The notes beneath the pieces are model-generated. The model ran no database searches, was not told the DNA's origin, and saw only the letters and a program-made list of their open reading frames with translations. DNA of 64,000 nt from Drosophila persimilis (taxonomy: Eukaryota; Arthropoda; Insecta; Diptera; Drosophilidae). A program made the position numbers and the translations under genes. Shown in pieces: positions 46,501-59,500 of the stretch (position 1 is its first letter; each line of letters starts with the position of its first letter). The stretch covers positions 24,800,001 through 24,864,000 of the forward strand of contig NW_020825288.1 of assembly GCF_003286085.1 (NCBI RefSeq). The letters run 5' to 3'.

Positions 46501-49500
46501 TACTGGTGCTGGACCTGGAGTTGATGCTGAAGCAGCTCCATTTCTTGCACTTGTCTGGTCAATCAATGCTCAAGCGCCAACTGTTAACAGTTTGTTTTTA
46601 TGGATTGTCGCACAAAGACAAAAGCCAGGTCCCACCCCCACCAAGCTCCCAGAAGATTCCACAGATTGCTGGTAATTGCCGGCTGGCTATAAAGTTCCCG
46701 GCCTCATCCTTAACAAAATATTTAACTCTAGCATAAATTGATACCCCAAAAATGTGGGCACACTCACATAATTTCGTATGTAAATGTGTAATTAATTATT
46801 GAGCGACAGGCCTCTCGGATCATCATTGCTGCTGCTCCTGCTGCGGTTCCACGAATAAATATCACACTTAATAACTTCATAAACACCAAGCAAAACCAGA
46901 CGTCGAGCACAATTAACATAATTCTGAGGTAGGGCAACAAGTTGCTGTCCTGTCCCCAAGTCCTGTCCTGCCCCAAAATAAGCCTCGGGTAATGCCCATT
47001 GCTCATGGCCAAGCACATCCAGGGCCCAGCACACGTGGCCCAGTGACCAGGGCCCACAAAAGTAGGCAACACAAATGCGTCAGCATCAAGGGGCATGGTC
47101 GCAGAGTCGTGGTGTAAGGGCAGGATGGGTTGGCAGAGCGGTCAATGCGCATTTAAGAATATGGCAAATAAATGCCTGCAGTGGTGTTAGTGCGCTACGT
47201 GCAGGGTACGTGGAAATGTGACGGAAAATATATCACAAATTATGGAATGGGCCACAAGTTCAAGACAGCTACGTAAATGCTCTCACCAGGCTACATTTGA
47301 AGGTCTCTAAAAACGAGAATTTAAATAAAACTAACTCAGAGGTGCATTTCGAAGAAATACAAAACATTTCCATGGCTTTACATCTAACGCGCTTACTCAT
47401 TTTTAATCCCATTGTTAAATGCATCAAATAATTTTCAAGCTCATTTCATTAATACCATATCAATGTAAAAGGCTTCAATCCCATTCAATAAATCAATACT
47501 TGAGCACTTTCAAAGGCAAATACATAAAGAAAATGCATTTTAGCTGCACAAAGATCGCATTGCAAATGCATTGCTTTTATATATACAGTATTTACCCAAT
47601 CAATGTAGCCCACGCTAGTCCATTCAGAGAAGAGCATATTAACCAAATGAAACCATTTACGCTTCTCCGGCAAATGACACGTTTCAATTGTGGAATTCTT
47701 TTGGGGCAATGTGCTCCACGAATGTACTCTGGCATTTGTTGCACTGTCTGCCCCCAGCAGTAGCAGGAGCTGGAGAAGGGAGTGGCAAAGGGTGGGGCTT
47801 ATATTGACCATAATTAACGTCAGAGCAACAGCAGCTTTGGCAGGACAATGAGTGCACGAGTGGAAGAATGTCTTTAAGCCCGATGCCCAATGTCCAAGGC
47901 TCTCCTCCATAATGACCTGTCACTGGCTCAGTGTCCTGGACAGCAGGAATCAAATTAGTGCAGCGATTTCACAAATATTTTCGTTTGTTTTATGGCTGCC
48001 CCACCTCCTCTCCTATCGGTCCATGTACATCCCAGGGGGATACATAGCAAACAAAACAAATCAGCAGAAAATGCCAAAGAGAAGGAAGCGAGGCCTTACT
48101 GCTGGATACATGAGCAGCATTTAGATGGGTATCTGATAGATACAAATACACACCCACACACCAAAACACTCTCCGTTGGCATTGGAGGAATTTCTGTGCA
48201 GTTCCTTTTTGCTGCTGGCCATAAAAGTCTTACACTTGTGCGCCACACAAGAGCTGGAACCAGGAATGCTGGGAAATTCCTCGCACGCCGGCAAAGGGCA
48301 AAATTATTTGCATGGATACGGTGTGGGGATAGATCTTGGTATGGCATCAACAGGCATAAAGGATACAGAACTGTGGGAAAGCATTGGGATAGGGTCTAAT
48401 GAAGCAATGACGATTGGGGGAACGATTCGGACCAGCGTCGATTTCAATAAACTCCTTCATTATTGGCCAGCAACTTCGGTCCGAGAGTCTGTCCGTTCGT
48501 TTCGGCTACAGCCCAGGCTTTGGCGAAATTGTTTTCTCATAAAATACAAATTTATTTGCATTTTTATTTGGTCATAATAATGTTTGTTTATTCTGTTTCG
48601 TGGCCAGAAGTCAGTCCCAAAAGATACAAAAATCGCCAAAGATACTTTTCACTTAAACCAAATGAAATCTGGTCCAGCCAGAGCAACCTCATGGCTGTGC
48701 TTGTATCCATGTCTGGGTATTTATGAGAGGGTGTGTGGGGTGCTATCTTCCTTGATATGCTGATGTATCTGCTATATATGGGATGGTAAATTTATTAAGG
48801 CCACAGCTTGATGCTAGACGAGAAAGACAGAGCTGGCAGAGACATTTATTGAATATACTATTGATATATGGGGTTATGAAAGCCAGAAAGCAACATTGCC
48901 CTCCCATAAAAAATGTTTGAATTCAAAGTGAAAGCCCAACAAATCCTTAAAGGATAACTTTAATGGTTGAGTATGTTTTTTCCCCAAGAATATTATCGGG
49001 CATACGCCATGCTGTCTGAGGCTCATCAAAGTCCTTCCTCAAAGCGCTAAACAATTTGTTTATTTTTACGATTTATGTTTATAGATACTCGTACGTACCA
49101 CCCACTTTCTTTAGAGAGTTGCATATAATTTTCATAGTAATAAACTATGGCCATAAAGGTTAGATTAGTTTCCCCGAAGGGGGTACAACTTTTTTATGTG
49201 GCGGGCGTGGTGGAGTTCTGTTCATTAAAATATATCTCTTATCGATGAGCTAGAGGGAAATCTTTAGCTGGATAGTTTTCCCTGTCTTAAGTTTGTTTTT
49301 CTTATTATTATTTATTTGTCTGTGGGCACAAAAGTTTTCAACTGAAATTTCTCATGAGCGGAGTGGAGAAGAGAGGAGACCCCGGCGTATACGTAATTGC
49401 GCATTAATGAACTCAAAATTAATATCATTGAATATGATTTTGAATCACAAAGCGAGTGACAAACAAGGGGAAGGGGCTCGAACGGTTGAAGTCCCACGCA

Positions 49501-52500
49501 AAATTACAATTTACTTTGGGGACATTTGTGGTGTCGCGTCCTGCGGCTTTGTTCGGCTGTGATTCTGTGATCCTTTGACCAAGGCACGAGTTCATTTGCT
49601 TGTGTCGTGGCATTATTCGTATTATTATGCTAATTAGCTCTGCGTCACCATAATTCATGCTTAGTGTCGGTGTTAAACTTTCACCCTTGCCATCCCCTCC
49701 CCCACTTCAAAATGCCATCCTCTGGAATTTATACTCATACTCACATATCCCGAATATTTTCCAGATTCGCAAACGCCCGTCCATGGATGTGGCTGATGAT
49801 GTTGTGCTGTAGGTCCCTGGGAATTCCATGGAAATAATTCAAAAGAGTTTTTTAATTGCCCGAAAATAGAGAGAACATAAATTAAATGAGCAAAAATTAG
49901 CGAAAATTCATATACTGATCGAATGAACTTAAAACATAATATATGTCTGTCCTCTCCTATGAATATTTGTTTCCATGAAAGGAGATTACATCTTCCACCA
50001 ATGTACATTGACGGCGTCATCCTCCCCAAGGGGGATGTGAAATGTCAGATATCACCGCAAAGTTTATGACTTATTTGATAAATGATTGGAGCAAAATCCT
50101 TAATTCTGTTTGAATAGTAATATCTGATTAGTGGGAATCCATGATTGCAGCGGTTTTGAAGCACTCGTTTTGTATTTCACATGATTCCCGAAAACTCTGC
50201 TGTCGTTTTGCTTTTCAGACTTTCAGCTGAATTGCTGACACATTTGTATGATGATATTGCGACACAATTTATCCCCCATCTAAATCTTTATGCCTCTCCT
50301 CTGCTCACGCTTTCTGCAAAGGTTAACACATTTATTTACGTTGGGCAATTTGGCTAACTGATTTATTTTCAGTCAGGATAGGAGTTAGGCCGGGCACCCA
50401 GACGACCCATTGACGTATCTTGTCAGCTATTGAAGCATAAATTAATGATTATGTATGCTACGGCGGGCAGGCAGATGCAGAGTCCTGGCAGGGGTTCTGC
50501 CAGAGACCTGTGGAGAGACCTTTGATAAATGCTTTCAAATTGTCTAAGGTGTCTGTGTCTGTGTCGGTGTCGGTGGTGTCTGTGGAAAATTTCGTTTAAA
50601 CACTTATTTGCTTAGCATATGTTATTTGTGTAAACAATAAAAGTGCCAATTTATGCCTATTGGTGCATAAATTTCTCGGTAAAAAAAGGAGGCGCGTCGT
50701 GTACATCCAATATCCTGCTCAATGTCATGTCAACATGTATCTCCATCGCTCCTTCCCTGTATGGCCGATATGACCCATATAAATCTATCTCAAAAGAAAA
50801 ATAAAGAAAATGAAACAAAAACTCTGTTGAGGCTGAACTGAAAACGAAAGCAAAATGCAGCGAAGGGTAAAAATTACGCATACGCCCCATAAAATCTAAG
50901 TACAACATATTTCAATAGACTGTTCGACACTTCTGGCATCTTTTACTCCTCTTTCCCATCTCTAAGGTTCAGAATTCGATTCGGGATTCGGGAGTAGGAA
51001 TACGGAGGAGTTTATTTTACTTACAGCAAATGTAAATGATCCAGTTGCGAAAAAGTTTCCTCGCCAACGTATTCAATTCGATTGTAATCCAAATAGCTGA
51101 AATAGTAAATACATATTTATCAATGGTGGAACAAACTGTTTAAGCTCTGCGTAAGACCCCTTTGAGACTCGTCGCCATGCTCGTGTGAATAAGTGATGAA
51201 TGCTTTAGCTAGTCAGATGAAAGATAATCATTGTTGATGTTCAACTAAATTTCGGCTACTGACTAGAGTCGTGGAAATGCTTCTTTCCGTCTGCTGTTTA
51301 AACAAATTCGAATACATAAACGAACAGAACTTCAAATTCTAAGACAATCTCAACTAAAAGATACCAAAAGCACACTTACAAATCTAAACAAGTGCAACAA
51401 CTTTGACAGCATTGTCCCAGTCCTCAAGAGCATTTGAGCTTATGGCCCATCATGGAGCCGGACTCTCGACTCTCGACTCTCGACACCCAATACCCGAGTA
51501 ACCCAATGAGTGGGGTGTCTGCCCGTCGCTTAACAATGGCAGACAGTGTAAAGCATTTCACGCTTGAATAGATCAACAGAGTGGGAGACCAGACCAAGCC
51601 GGAGACTGCTTTCGTTTGTGTTTTTTAATCTTAGAAATAGAATAGCCCTCCCATAACCCAATTCGATTTACTTACACTTCGTAAAGCGAGGAAATATTCG
51701 GCAACTGCACATTGCGCAAAGTGAGACGATTCCGGCTGAGGACGAGCCATTCTAGGCGGTGGACGGACTTCAGTTGCTCCATGGGAAAATGGTGCAGATG
51801 GTTGTTGACCAGGAAGAGCCACTGGAGGGAGTGCAGGTCACCGAAGAGGCCGTGTGGGAGATGACTGATATTGTTGTGACTTAACTCGAGGCGTTCCAGT
51901 TGCGACAACCCACCAAAGCTGCCCAGGGGTACTCGTGATATGTTGTTGAACTTAAGGGTTCTGCAAATGGTCTAAATGAAAGCGGTTACAGTCCATTGTG
52001 AGTGATTTTTCAGCTTACAATTTTTGAAGACGCGTCAGATTGGCAAAGACATGTTCCCTTAGGGTAAGGTTGTTGCGGATGATGATCAGATTGGTCACCT
52101 CCACACTGATGCGCGGCCAGCGACGCAGCTTAGCATAGATGCCGCAATAGAGGGTGGTGCCCTGGCCACACCGGCAGCTCCGCGGATATGTGACGATACC
52201 TGACGGGAGGGAAGAGAAGTAGAGAATAGAACAGAAGATGTATTACAGATTCAGAGTCAAAAATATAGTCCATCGAGTAAGTGTTTTAAGGACATAGAAC
52301 ACCTTAAGTATTGTGTACTTTTTTACAACATTAAAGTTTTGGGATATCTGATTAAAAGTGTTTGAGTGTTAATGGTATGAATTAGAATCAATTTTAATTA
52401 TAGTTTCGAATTGAATTGTAGAAAAACTCAAGTTTTTACTGTCCTAACAATCGGTTGCACTAGATTGATGCCTTGGCTAATCGGTCACTCTGGATTAATC

Positions 52501-55500
52501 TGGTGGATGGAGTTGATTGATGCTTTGGCTAAATGAATGAAATGAATCGTCCACCTACCACAAGTCCAGTTCATTGTCTGGCTCTGATTCCTTGTCACCG
52601 CTGGCGGAGACGCATCCACGGTGCTCGCATTCGACTGATTCTGTTGCTGTAGTTGTAGCTGCTGTTGCTGTTTCTTTTCAATAGCACTACGCACAATTTT
52701 ATCGGCAATCTCCTTGCTGCCGTAGAGCAGGCCACACTCCACAGGATGCTCATCGCTGCCATCGGCACAGTCGGGCCGGTTATCGCACATCTGACGCTGG
52801 GGAACGCAGAGGGTGCCATTGTCGCAGGCGAAGCTGCCCGAGGGGCAGGGTCCTGCCAACAACACGAAAATATACACAATAATTAATACTCGAAAGATAA
52901 GTCGATTCTGATTAGTTTTGTTTAAGTTATTCAAGATCACAATTAAATAATATTTTTGGTATTTACACAGAAATTATTTACAGAATCCCGCTGTTCATGT
53001 TTTTAAACACCCAAAGACAATAGCACAGAAACTATTTTATTTACACAAAAGTAATTATATTTTATAGTAATTCTTATAGTTATTCTTGATAAAAGTTGTT
53101 CCTCAAAAAGAGCCTCTCTAAAGAGCCTACTAATGGAAAAACGTGAGGTGATAAAGTAAAGAACATATGGAAAAATAAGCGGTACCGGTTCCATTAATTC
53201 AAACCTAAAAAATGCTTAAAGAGATATAAATACTTTGTAAATACTCAAAAGAAACCTACATTAATTTTCTTCTTAAATAAATTAATAGCTTTAGAATATT
53301 CCAATCCTTTTGGCAGATTGTCGCATTTTACTAGATTAAGCCAAAGTCGATTTCTATATTGCGTACGTTCGCGACTTCGTGTTTATTGCTATCATTATTA
53401 TCTTTTGTACTAAACAACTAAACTAACAAAATTCCATCAAAATTCTAAAAAAGGTGGGGAAAATGGTTGTTTTCTACCTTTTTCGTATATTTAACATCGT
53501 ACGAACGAGCGCTCGCGACCCACGCAAATGTTATTTATATTTCGATTAAATATGGGCAGTATTACAAATAGTGCATTCTATTTAATTTCTTTCTGAATTT
53601 CTTTTTGAATTTAAAATCGATATATTTCGTTGAATACGAGTTTCTTTTCTTTTACTGTGCCATTTGCTTGTGAGTGTAGATTCCAATACATAGAACCTCT
53701 TCTAAGAAGTACAGCAACTTTTTCAGAGGGCGTCCCTTAAGCAGCATACCCTACTATACCCAACGTTCTTATTGTTTCAGCAGCTTATCATGCACCCTAC
53801 GCGGCGTATAAGTAATTATTCTAATCGCTGGCAGGCAAACTTTAAACTGGAGATGACAACTTAATGCCGCCCCCCATCTGCCCATCCAACAAAGGATTTC
53901 GGATTTCAGGCCAAAGCAATTAAACTTAATGTCCAAAGAAAGTTTTGCTTGTTGTTCTTTCTTATTTATTTATTTTTTTTTTTTGGGTTGCTTTGCTTTG
54001 TTAACAATATGTTATTTTCTTTTTTTTGGGCGGTTAGGCATTGGCAGTACATAATTCGAATGATTGTTTGCTTCAAAGAAATTAATAAGCCATACGAATT
54101 AATTTATCCTCAAAAGTTGCACAAACAATGGTGCAGGGCCAGAGTTTCCTCCAAAAGCAATTCAAAGTATAAGTTTTTGTAGATTTATGTACGGCTTACT
54201 CTTAGACTTAGTTTATCCTGAGCTGAGACTTTTTCTGGCTGACTAGTGCCAGCTTCTTTCGGCAATTGCCATCAAATAAAATGTCAATTTTGTTTTTCAC
54301 TTTATCAATTTTATGATTTGTCTGGGTGTCGCGTCTCCACTGGCGTCGACCGCCTGAGTATTCAGGCAATTAAAGTCCCGCGATTATGGAGCACGCATTC
54401 ATTAGACAAATGACAAAAAAACGTGGATACGGAGCACCTTGGGACCCGTTAATCCATATGATATGAACTTGCGTAATAAAATGGTTGGAAAGCATATTCT
54501 TTTTTAGTTGTTTTCGAGTACACCAGGCAGAAGAGCAGAACAGGAGGCCACCCCTAGAAAGTGATTTCCCTTATTTCCTAGTATCCTTAGAAAAATGTAT
54601 GGCATTTATAAAGCAAACAATAGTCTAAAGAGTTCATCAAGACAGCTTCTATTGAAAATAAAATGGGGTTTCCTTTGCAAAGAAAAGTAATACATGATCC
54701 GACAACAGCAGTCCGTTCAGAGGTGTTTATATCCTGAATTTGTATATTGTTAATTTTATAGACTTCAAATAAGGAAGGAAGAAATGTTAAGCAAGAAGAT
54801 CAAAATTGTATATTTAACAGGACAGATTAAATCCTCCACATTCTAAACCTTTTATAGGACAAATTTCGTCAAATTTAGATAGATACTTTACTTTAGATAG
54901 ATAGATACGTTAGATACTGCAAGAAATTCTCCCAGTTCTTGTCTTGTTTTGTGTAAAGAGTTCTCCAGATATGTAAATTTAAGCACCATTCGAATCTATT
55001 CGTTAAGCTATCATTAGACTAAGTAATAAATGCAGTAAGAAGCGATTGCTGATTCTGAGAAGAAGTCATTCAGGAAAAGTCACTCATTCAAAATGACTAA
55101 TGTCTACCCATCGATAAACTTTTTCCAAAAACTATTTTTACATTTCCATTTGTTGGAAATAAATTTCGCTCTATGAACCATATTTCTTTTCCTTCTACAT
55201 CTATAAATTTCTGACTTCATTAGTACCCAAGAAGGAGCATTCCCACAGACCTTGAGCACTAGGAGAGACTTTCATGTCCATTCATGGCCCAGATGGAGAC
55301 ACACTTTAGCATGCATCTTAGTGCCTCCGGCAACTTCCTTCTATTCTCGGGCAGATTTAAACCTAAGCCGGACAAATGCCTTCGGGAGATAAATAATTTC
55401 TTGCTCTGGCTGGAATGATGCATGTACTTGGGATTCGAGGCGACAAAGTGGCATAAATCAAGAATGTTTTGCCTATTTCCTCGTTTCTTGTATGGCAAAT

Positions 55501-56386
55501 CAATACGCAAATTGGCATAAAAAATATAATATTGAGAGCCGAAGCAAAACGCAGAGAAAATTCCATGATATTGATATTGATACTCGTAAAACAAGATAAA
55601 GGCATGGAACAAGGAACCAGGACCAGGACTCCGAACAAGAGCCAGCAGAGGGTGAAGGGAGTCGGTGCTAAGGAATTTATATACAGTGGAGACTTGGGAG
55701 CGTGAACCAATTGGTAGGAAAACGTAACCACATCCAAATGGATATGTTTTCATCTGATTTTAAACTCCTTAAACATCTACCATGACCTGCTTCTTGAATT
55801 CAGAAACAGAACCATCGTCAAATCAAAACGTTACCTTCTTCCTTGCCAGTCCATGTGTACCTCTAAAATTTTATAGATAATTTTACTCGTAATTTGCTCA
55901 AAGATCTGCTCATGGCTATAAAGAAATATATAATTCATTGCTTTAAAAAAATGTCTTTCTTTAGCATTTCTCCATGTAAATCCTTTTGATTTAATTACAT
56001 ATTTCCCTCTTATGTGAGCGTTCCCTGTCCGTTGGAAAATTGTTTTGTGCTCAAGAGCAAACTTTGTGTTGTGTATTTATTTTTTTATGGTCAGGCGTCT
56101 GGGTTTTTCCCACTCCCCACTGAGTGGTTTTGTTGTTACGTTTTTATCGTATTACACAACAAATTACTTTCAAATACTTTTGAGCATAAAATTTATGGGC
56201 ATTTTGCAGTTTAGAATTTGATTCTCGTTTTTGTTTGTCCACCCCCCTTCTGTATGGTGCGTTGATAGATTGCAAATATGTAGTTATAGATCGCTTACCC
56301 AGACTCAAGTAGAATATCAGGGCGGAGAGCAACATGACGACGGTCATCAGGCAGACGCCCACAGCGATGCTCCTTCCATAAACCAT
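43566..56386 (-). CDS. Lgr3: Leucine-rich repeat G-protein-coupled receptor 3 (relaxin receptor family)
   Basis: Receptor for the insulin/relaxin-like peptide Dilp8, coupling tissue growth to ecdysone timing in fly brain neurons. Exons: 56386-56299, 52852-52559, 52199-52019, 51960-51676, 51096-51025, 45874-45803, 45743-45300, 44376-43566. All eight splice in phase, 748 residues. Exon 1 gives a hydrophobic start ([17 protein letters not shown]); exon 2 an LDLa module ([14 protein letters not shown] ... [12 protein letters not shown]) and a Gln-rich linker; exon 3 the Cys-rich LRR cap; exons 4-7 about nine LRRs, two of them as single 72-base exons; exons 7-8 seven membrane helices with ERF in place of DRY, CWVP and NPLLYTF. 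LDLa plus LRR plus 7TM is the type-C LGR layout of RXFP1/2. The 5.1-kb gap before exon 6 could hide another 72-base LRR exon, though splice phases do not need one. Confidence 0.93.
44930..45275. mobile_element. DINE-1/INE-1-like (Helentron) fragment in the last Lgr3 intron
   Basis: A GACGGACAGACG-type tandem tract at about 45090-45127 is followed by ATGGCTCAATCGACTCGGCT, then GATCAAGAATATATATACTT and GGAGTCGGAAACG, and the end GTATCGGGTATAAAAAG at about 45261-45277. This order is the signature of the abundant non-autonomous Helentrons of Drosophila (DINE-1/INE-1; SGM in the obscura group). No coding capacity. The left boundary is approximate. It sits 24 bases from the exon 7 donor. Confidence 0.85.
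45875..51024 (-). other. Large Lgr3 intron, 5.1 kb, no nested gene seen
   Basis: Between two 72-base LRR exons. Mostly AT-rich, with a GTGTCT/GTGTCG run near 50550-50580. I searched for a further LRR exon of the same size and phase and found none that convinced me. The next intron up (51097-51675) contains a CTCTCGA tandem near 51460-51482 and nothing else recognisable. Confidence 0.5.
52853..56298 (-). other. Lgr3 intron 1, 3.4 kb, no nested gene convincingly seen
   Basis: AT-rich. An open minus frame of 164 codons at 55259-55753 overlaps a second frame on the same strand and shows no family signature, so I do not annotate it. The intron probably carries regulatory DNA for the restricted expression of Lgr3, which is inference. 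Confidence 0.5.
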
Positions 56387-56453
56387 TTTGGATGGGTCCT
56401 AGATGGGTTTTCCTGCGCTGTGTGTTTTCGATGCGCGCTTATCTAATTAGTGG

Positions 56454-56512
56454 GCCAGCGTGGCAGGACGGGCAGGACGGGCTGGACGGGCTGGACGGGC
56501 TGGACGGACTCC
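56454..56512. repeat. GGGCTGGAC minisatellite
   Basis: Imperfect 9-base units (GGGCAGGAC, GGGCTGGAC) in tandem just upstream of the Lgr3 start exon, probably in its 5' UTR or promoter. GC-rich in an AT-rich setting. Confidence 0.75.
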
Positions 56513-59500
56513 TCCTTGACCGAGTTCATCATTCACAGCGCCCCTATTCCCACTCCGACCACGCCCCCATACATTCATACACTGAACCACAAACAACAAC
56601 TCTGTGGTGCTGACTCATTGAGTTTTTATATTATTATTTCTTATATCGCTCCGCGTTTTTTCTTCGTTAATTTCTTGTCACTTCATTTGGCTAATGTTCC
56701 CCGCGCTTCGTTGAAACGAAAAAGAAACGGAGAAGCGAGTTTTAAGTGCCAGGATTACACAGCAGATGGAGCGAAAGGAGCCAGAGGTGGGGGGGAATAA
56801 AATTCAAAATTAATATTTTGTATGGCAATGGCTTTCCACTTGATGGGTTCCGATTCCCGTGGATCTGATGTGCAGCAAAAATGATGCACCGGAAATTAAT
56901 AACCCGTAAGAAAGTTTCTATCAAACGGAGGGAGGATGTGCAGAGGATTAGTATGTCAGTTTAATTTTTATACAAGGACATAATTTACTTGCAGATGAAA
57001 TTAATTGAAAAATACACTGCTTGTCATACTTATTGACGGATTTAATTATCTTTGAAGGAACGTGGTTACGGAAAGTTTCTTCTTACTAATGCGAACTTCT
57101 TACACTGCGCGACAAAATAATATCTTTTGAATAAAATTTACACGAGATACAAATTTAATTGTAGACCTGGACGAGTAGATCCCATCCTCATACTTAGAAT
57201 CTTCAATATAACCCCAAAAATGTCTTTGAAAATTTAAAAACCGTGATTTGGTGACATTGCTAACTCTGCATTAAAAGAGAATTGTATGACCTTTCATAGG
57301 ATTTCGTTACTCGTGTCGATACAATGGCTATAACTGAAGCTTTCCGACATTTCTTAAATTTTTTTGAATGTTGTTTCTTCTTTGATTTAACATATTTGAA
57401 ATCTTGTGAGACATAAATAGTCAGAAGAATAACAAACTAATCAAAAAATGTACCTCTTCTCTAAATAGTACTGTCAAAAGTGAATTCCTTCTAGATGTAT
57501 TAAGGACTTAAATACCTTATAGATTCATTTGATTTTCCAATGGAATTTATTTTGTGTGTTATTTGTATAGCATCTCAGGATAATTTCGCACAATTTATGT
57601 AGTGAGCTTATGTTTCAGAGTTTAAGTTTTAAAGCTAGGATTATCAAAGGATTTGACAGGCTCAGCAGGGGTTTCGGTAGCAAAGCTTTTGACAGTCAGC
57701 AGGACTTATGGAATGAATGCACAAAAAGGCCTCTGGGGTGAAGACTCAGTGCTTTTAGTGTTTTTATGCTAAGTAAATTCAACGATGGGGATAAAACAAA
57801 TTTGTGCAAGGTAGGTATTGCTGGGAATTGTGTTTGTAAAAGAATTTAAGCCACAACAAATTGAACTAATACACTTTAACATCTTCGGTTAGAAGGCACA
57901 TTCAATTTAAAACCTTCCAGTTAATGCATTTAAAATCCTTTATTCAGCATTCAACATCAACAGTATTCAAAGTAACCAGGAAAACAGATTGATCTATCTC
58001 CTTTTGTCAAACCAAAAACTATCTACTTGCAAAACAGCAGGAAACTGCAAAAACTTAAAGGCAAAAAAGTAAGAAGGGGGCCAGGAAAAGGTCATAAAAC
58101 AAAGCGATTTTTATTTTCCCTGCTGAGTCTGTCAAAATGAAATGAATGATTTCAGCTTCAAGGGAATGCCATGTGCTTCTGTTTAGACTTTTGTTCCTTG
58201 TTCCCTTTTAAGTAGCCGATTTTATGCCCTTAATTTATGCAATCCATTAGGGCAGCCGAGGTTATAAAATTGCCAAATGTACTACTAAATGGAAGTGCAA
58301 TATGTGACCAACGTTTTGTGGAGAGGCAGGCCTTTTTTTCTGAAACATTTCTTGTGCGGCTGATTAAATTTCGCTTAATACTTGGGGGCCACTGGGGTCA
58401 GCGGCGAAATTGTTTTCGCATCGTTGAGGGTTCGGGCACGGGTCAGAATCGAACGTCAAGCTGAAGGTCAGCCGTAGACAAATCATAATTTCCGCAAAAG
58501 GTCATCGCATGGGCTCATGCATGATCCCCCAGAACAGAAGGAACAGGCAAAGGACAAACAGGACTCTCATTATCTCAATCGTCGCAATTGAACAACATTT
58601 GGTGTGGAAAAGTGTCATAAAAATGTCCGTTCAGTCTCCTGCTTCTCACTTGATGTCTTGTGCCTTGGCCACTTAAGGCTCCCTTGACCACTTCTGAAGA
58701 TTGTGAAAACGCGATAGGACACACCGCCAACCGACCATTCAAATTCCCCTTTTCAGCTTTCTCTCCTTCGCATCACTTTCACAGCCCGCAAAAGTAGGCA
58801 ACACTTGGTTTCAAAACCGTTTACAAACCGCGCGCGTTTTGCCTTCAGAATAAAGCTCAGAACGAACAGGACCAAACACGTCAACGCACATTGGCCAACT
58901 GAAGCTGGCAACAGCATTTGTTGCTGATTATATTTTGCTCTTCCAGAGCAGCAGCAGCAGACACAGCGGCAGTGAAGCAGCAGAGCAGCAGCAGCGCAGT
59001 CTTCGCTTCGGGTGGTTCCTTCAGAGTTCGGCAGACCCGGCGTGGCGGAGTCCGTTCGGTTCCTGCGGCTTTTGCCGGAGCCTTTCCAGTGTAGGGAGTA
59101 ACTGGTTCAAACCCCACTGGGGAACAAGTTGAACGCTTTTATTTTTCTTTCAATTTTTAATCTAACTGCAGACGTTCTCGTAAATTAAAAGATATGTTTT
59201 ATCTGAAAAAGTTTATGTATTCCAAATGTTTGCCTAGAAAGCGGCAAAGACTATTAAGTAAGGAAACACGATACGGATACGTTCCTAAAAATTCGTATAC
59301 CATGTATTAAATGTGGTATATTAAACCCCAATATATGTTCTGCGCTTATTCCAGTTCTGCTCTTTCAATAATACTTAGCGAATCCAGTAGAATTTTGTAC
59401 CTTCTAAGAGATTTCAGTGCTAAAAAATCATAAAGATATAAGAAAATGTGAAAGGTATCTTAAAAACTAACGTATGGATGAATTAGGTTCCTATATTTAC

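Noticed and set aside
55259-55753. 164-codon minus open frame inside Lgr3 intron 1
   Set aside because: No recognisable motif or promoter, and a second frame is open over the same stretch; conservation would be needed.
59070-59130. GGTTCAAACCCC, resembling a tRNA B box
   Set aside because: The flanking bases do not form a T-arm stem beyond two pairs and there is no cloverleaf or A box upstream.
58881-59132. Overlapping short frames near 59 kb on both strands
   Set aside because: Derived from a CAG-rich patch; low complexity and no family.
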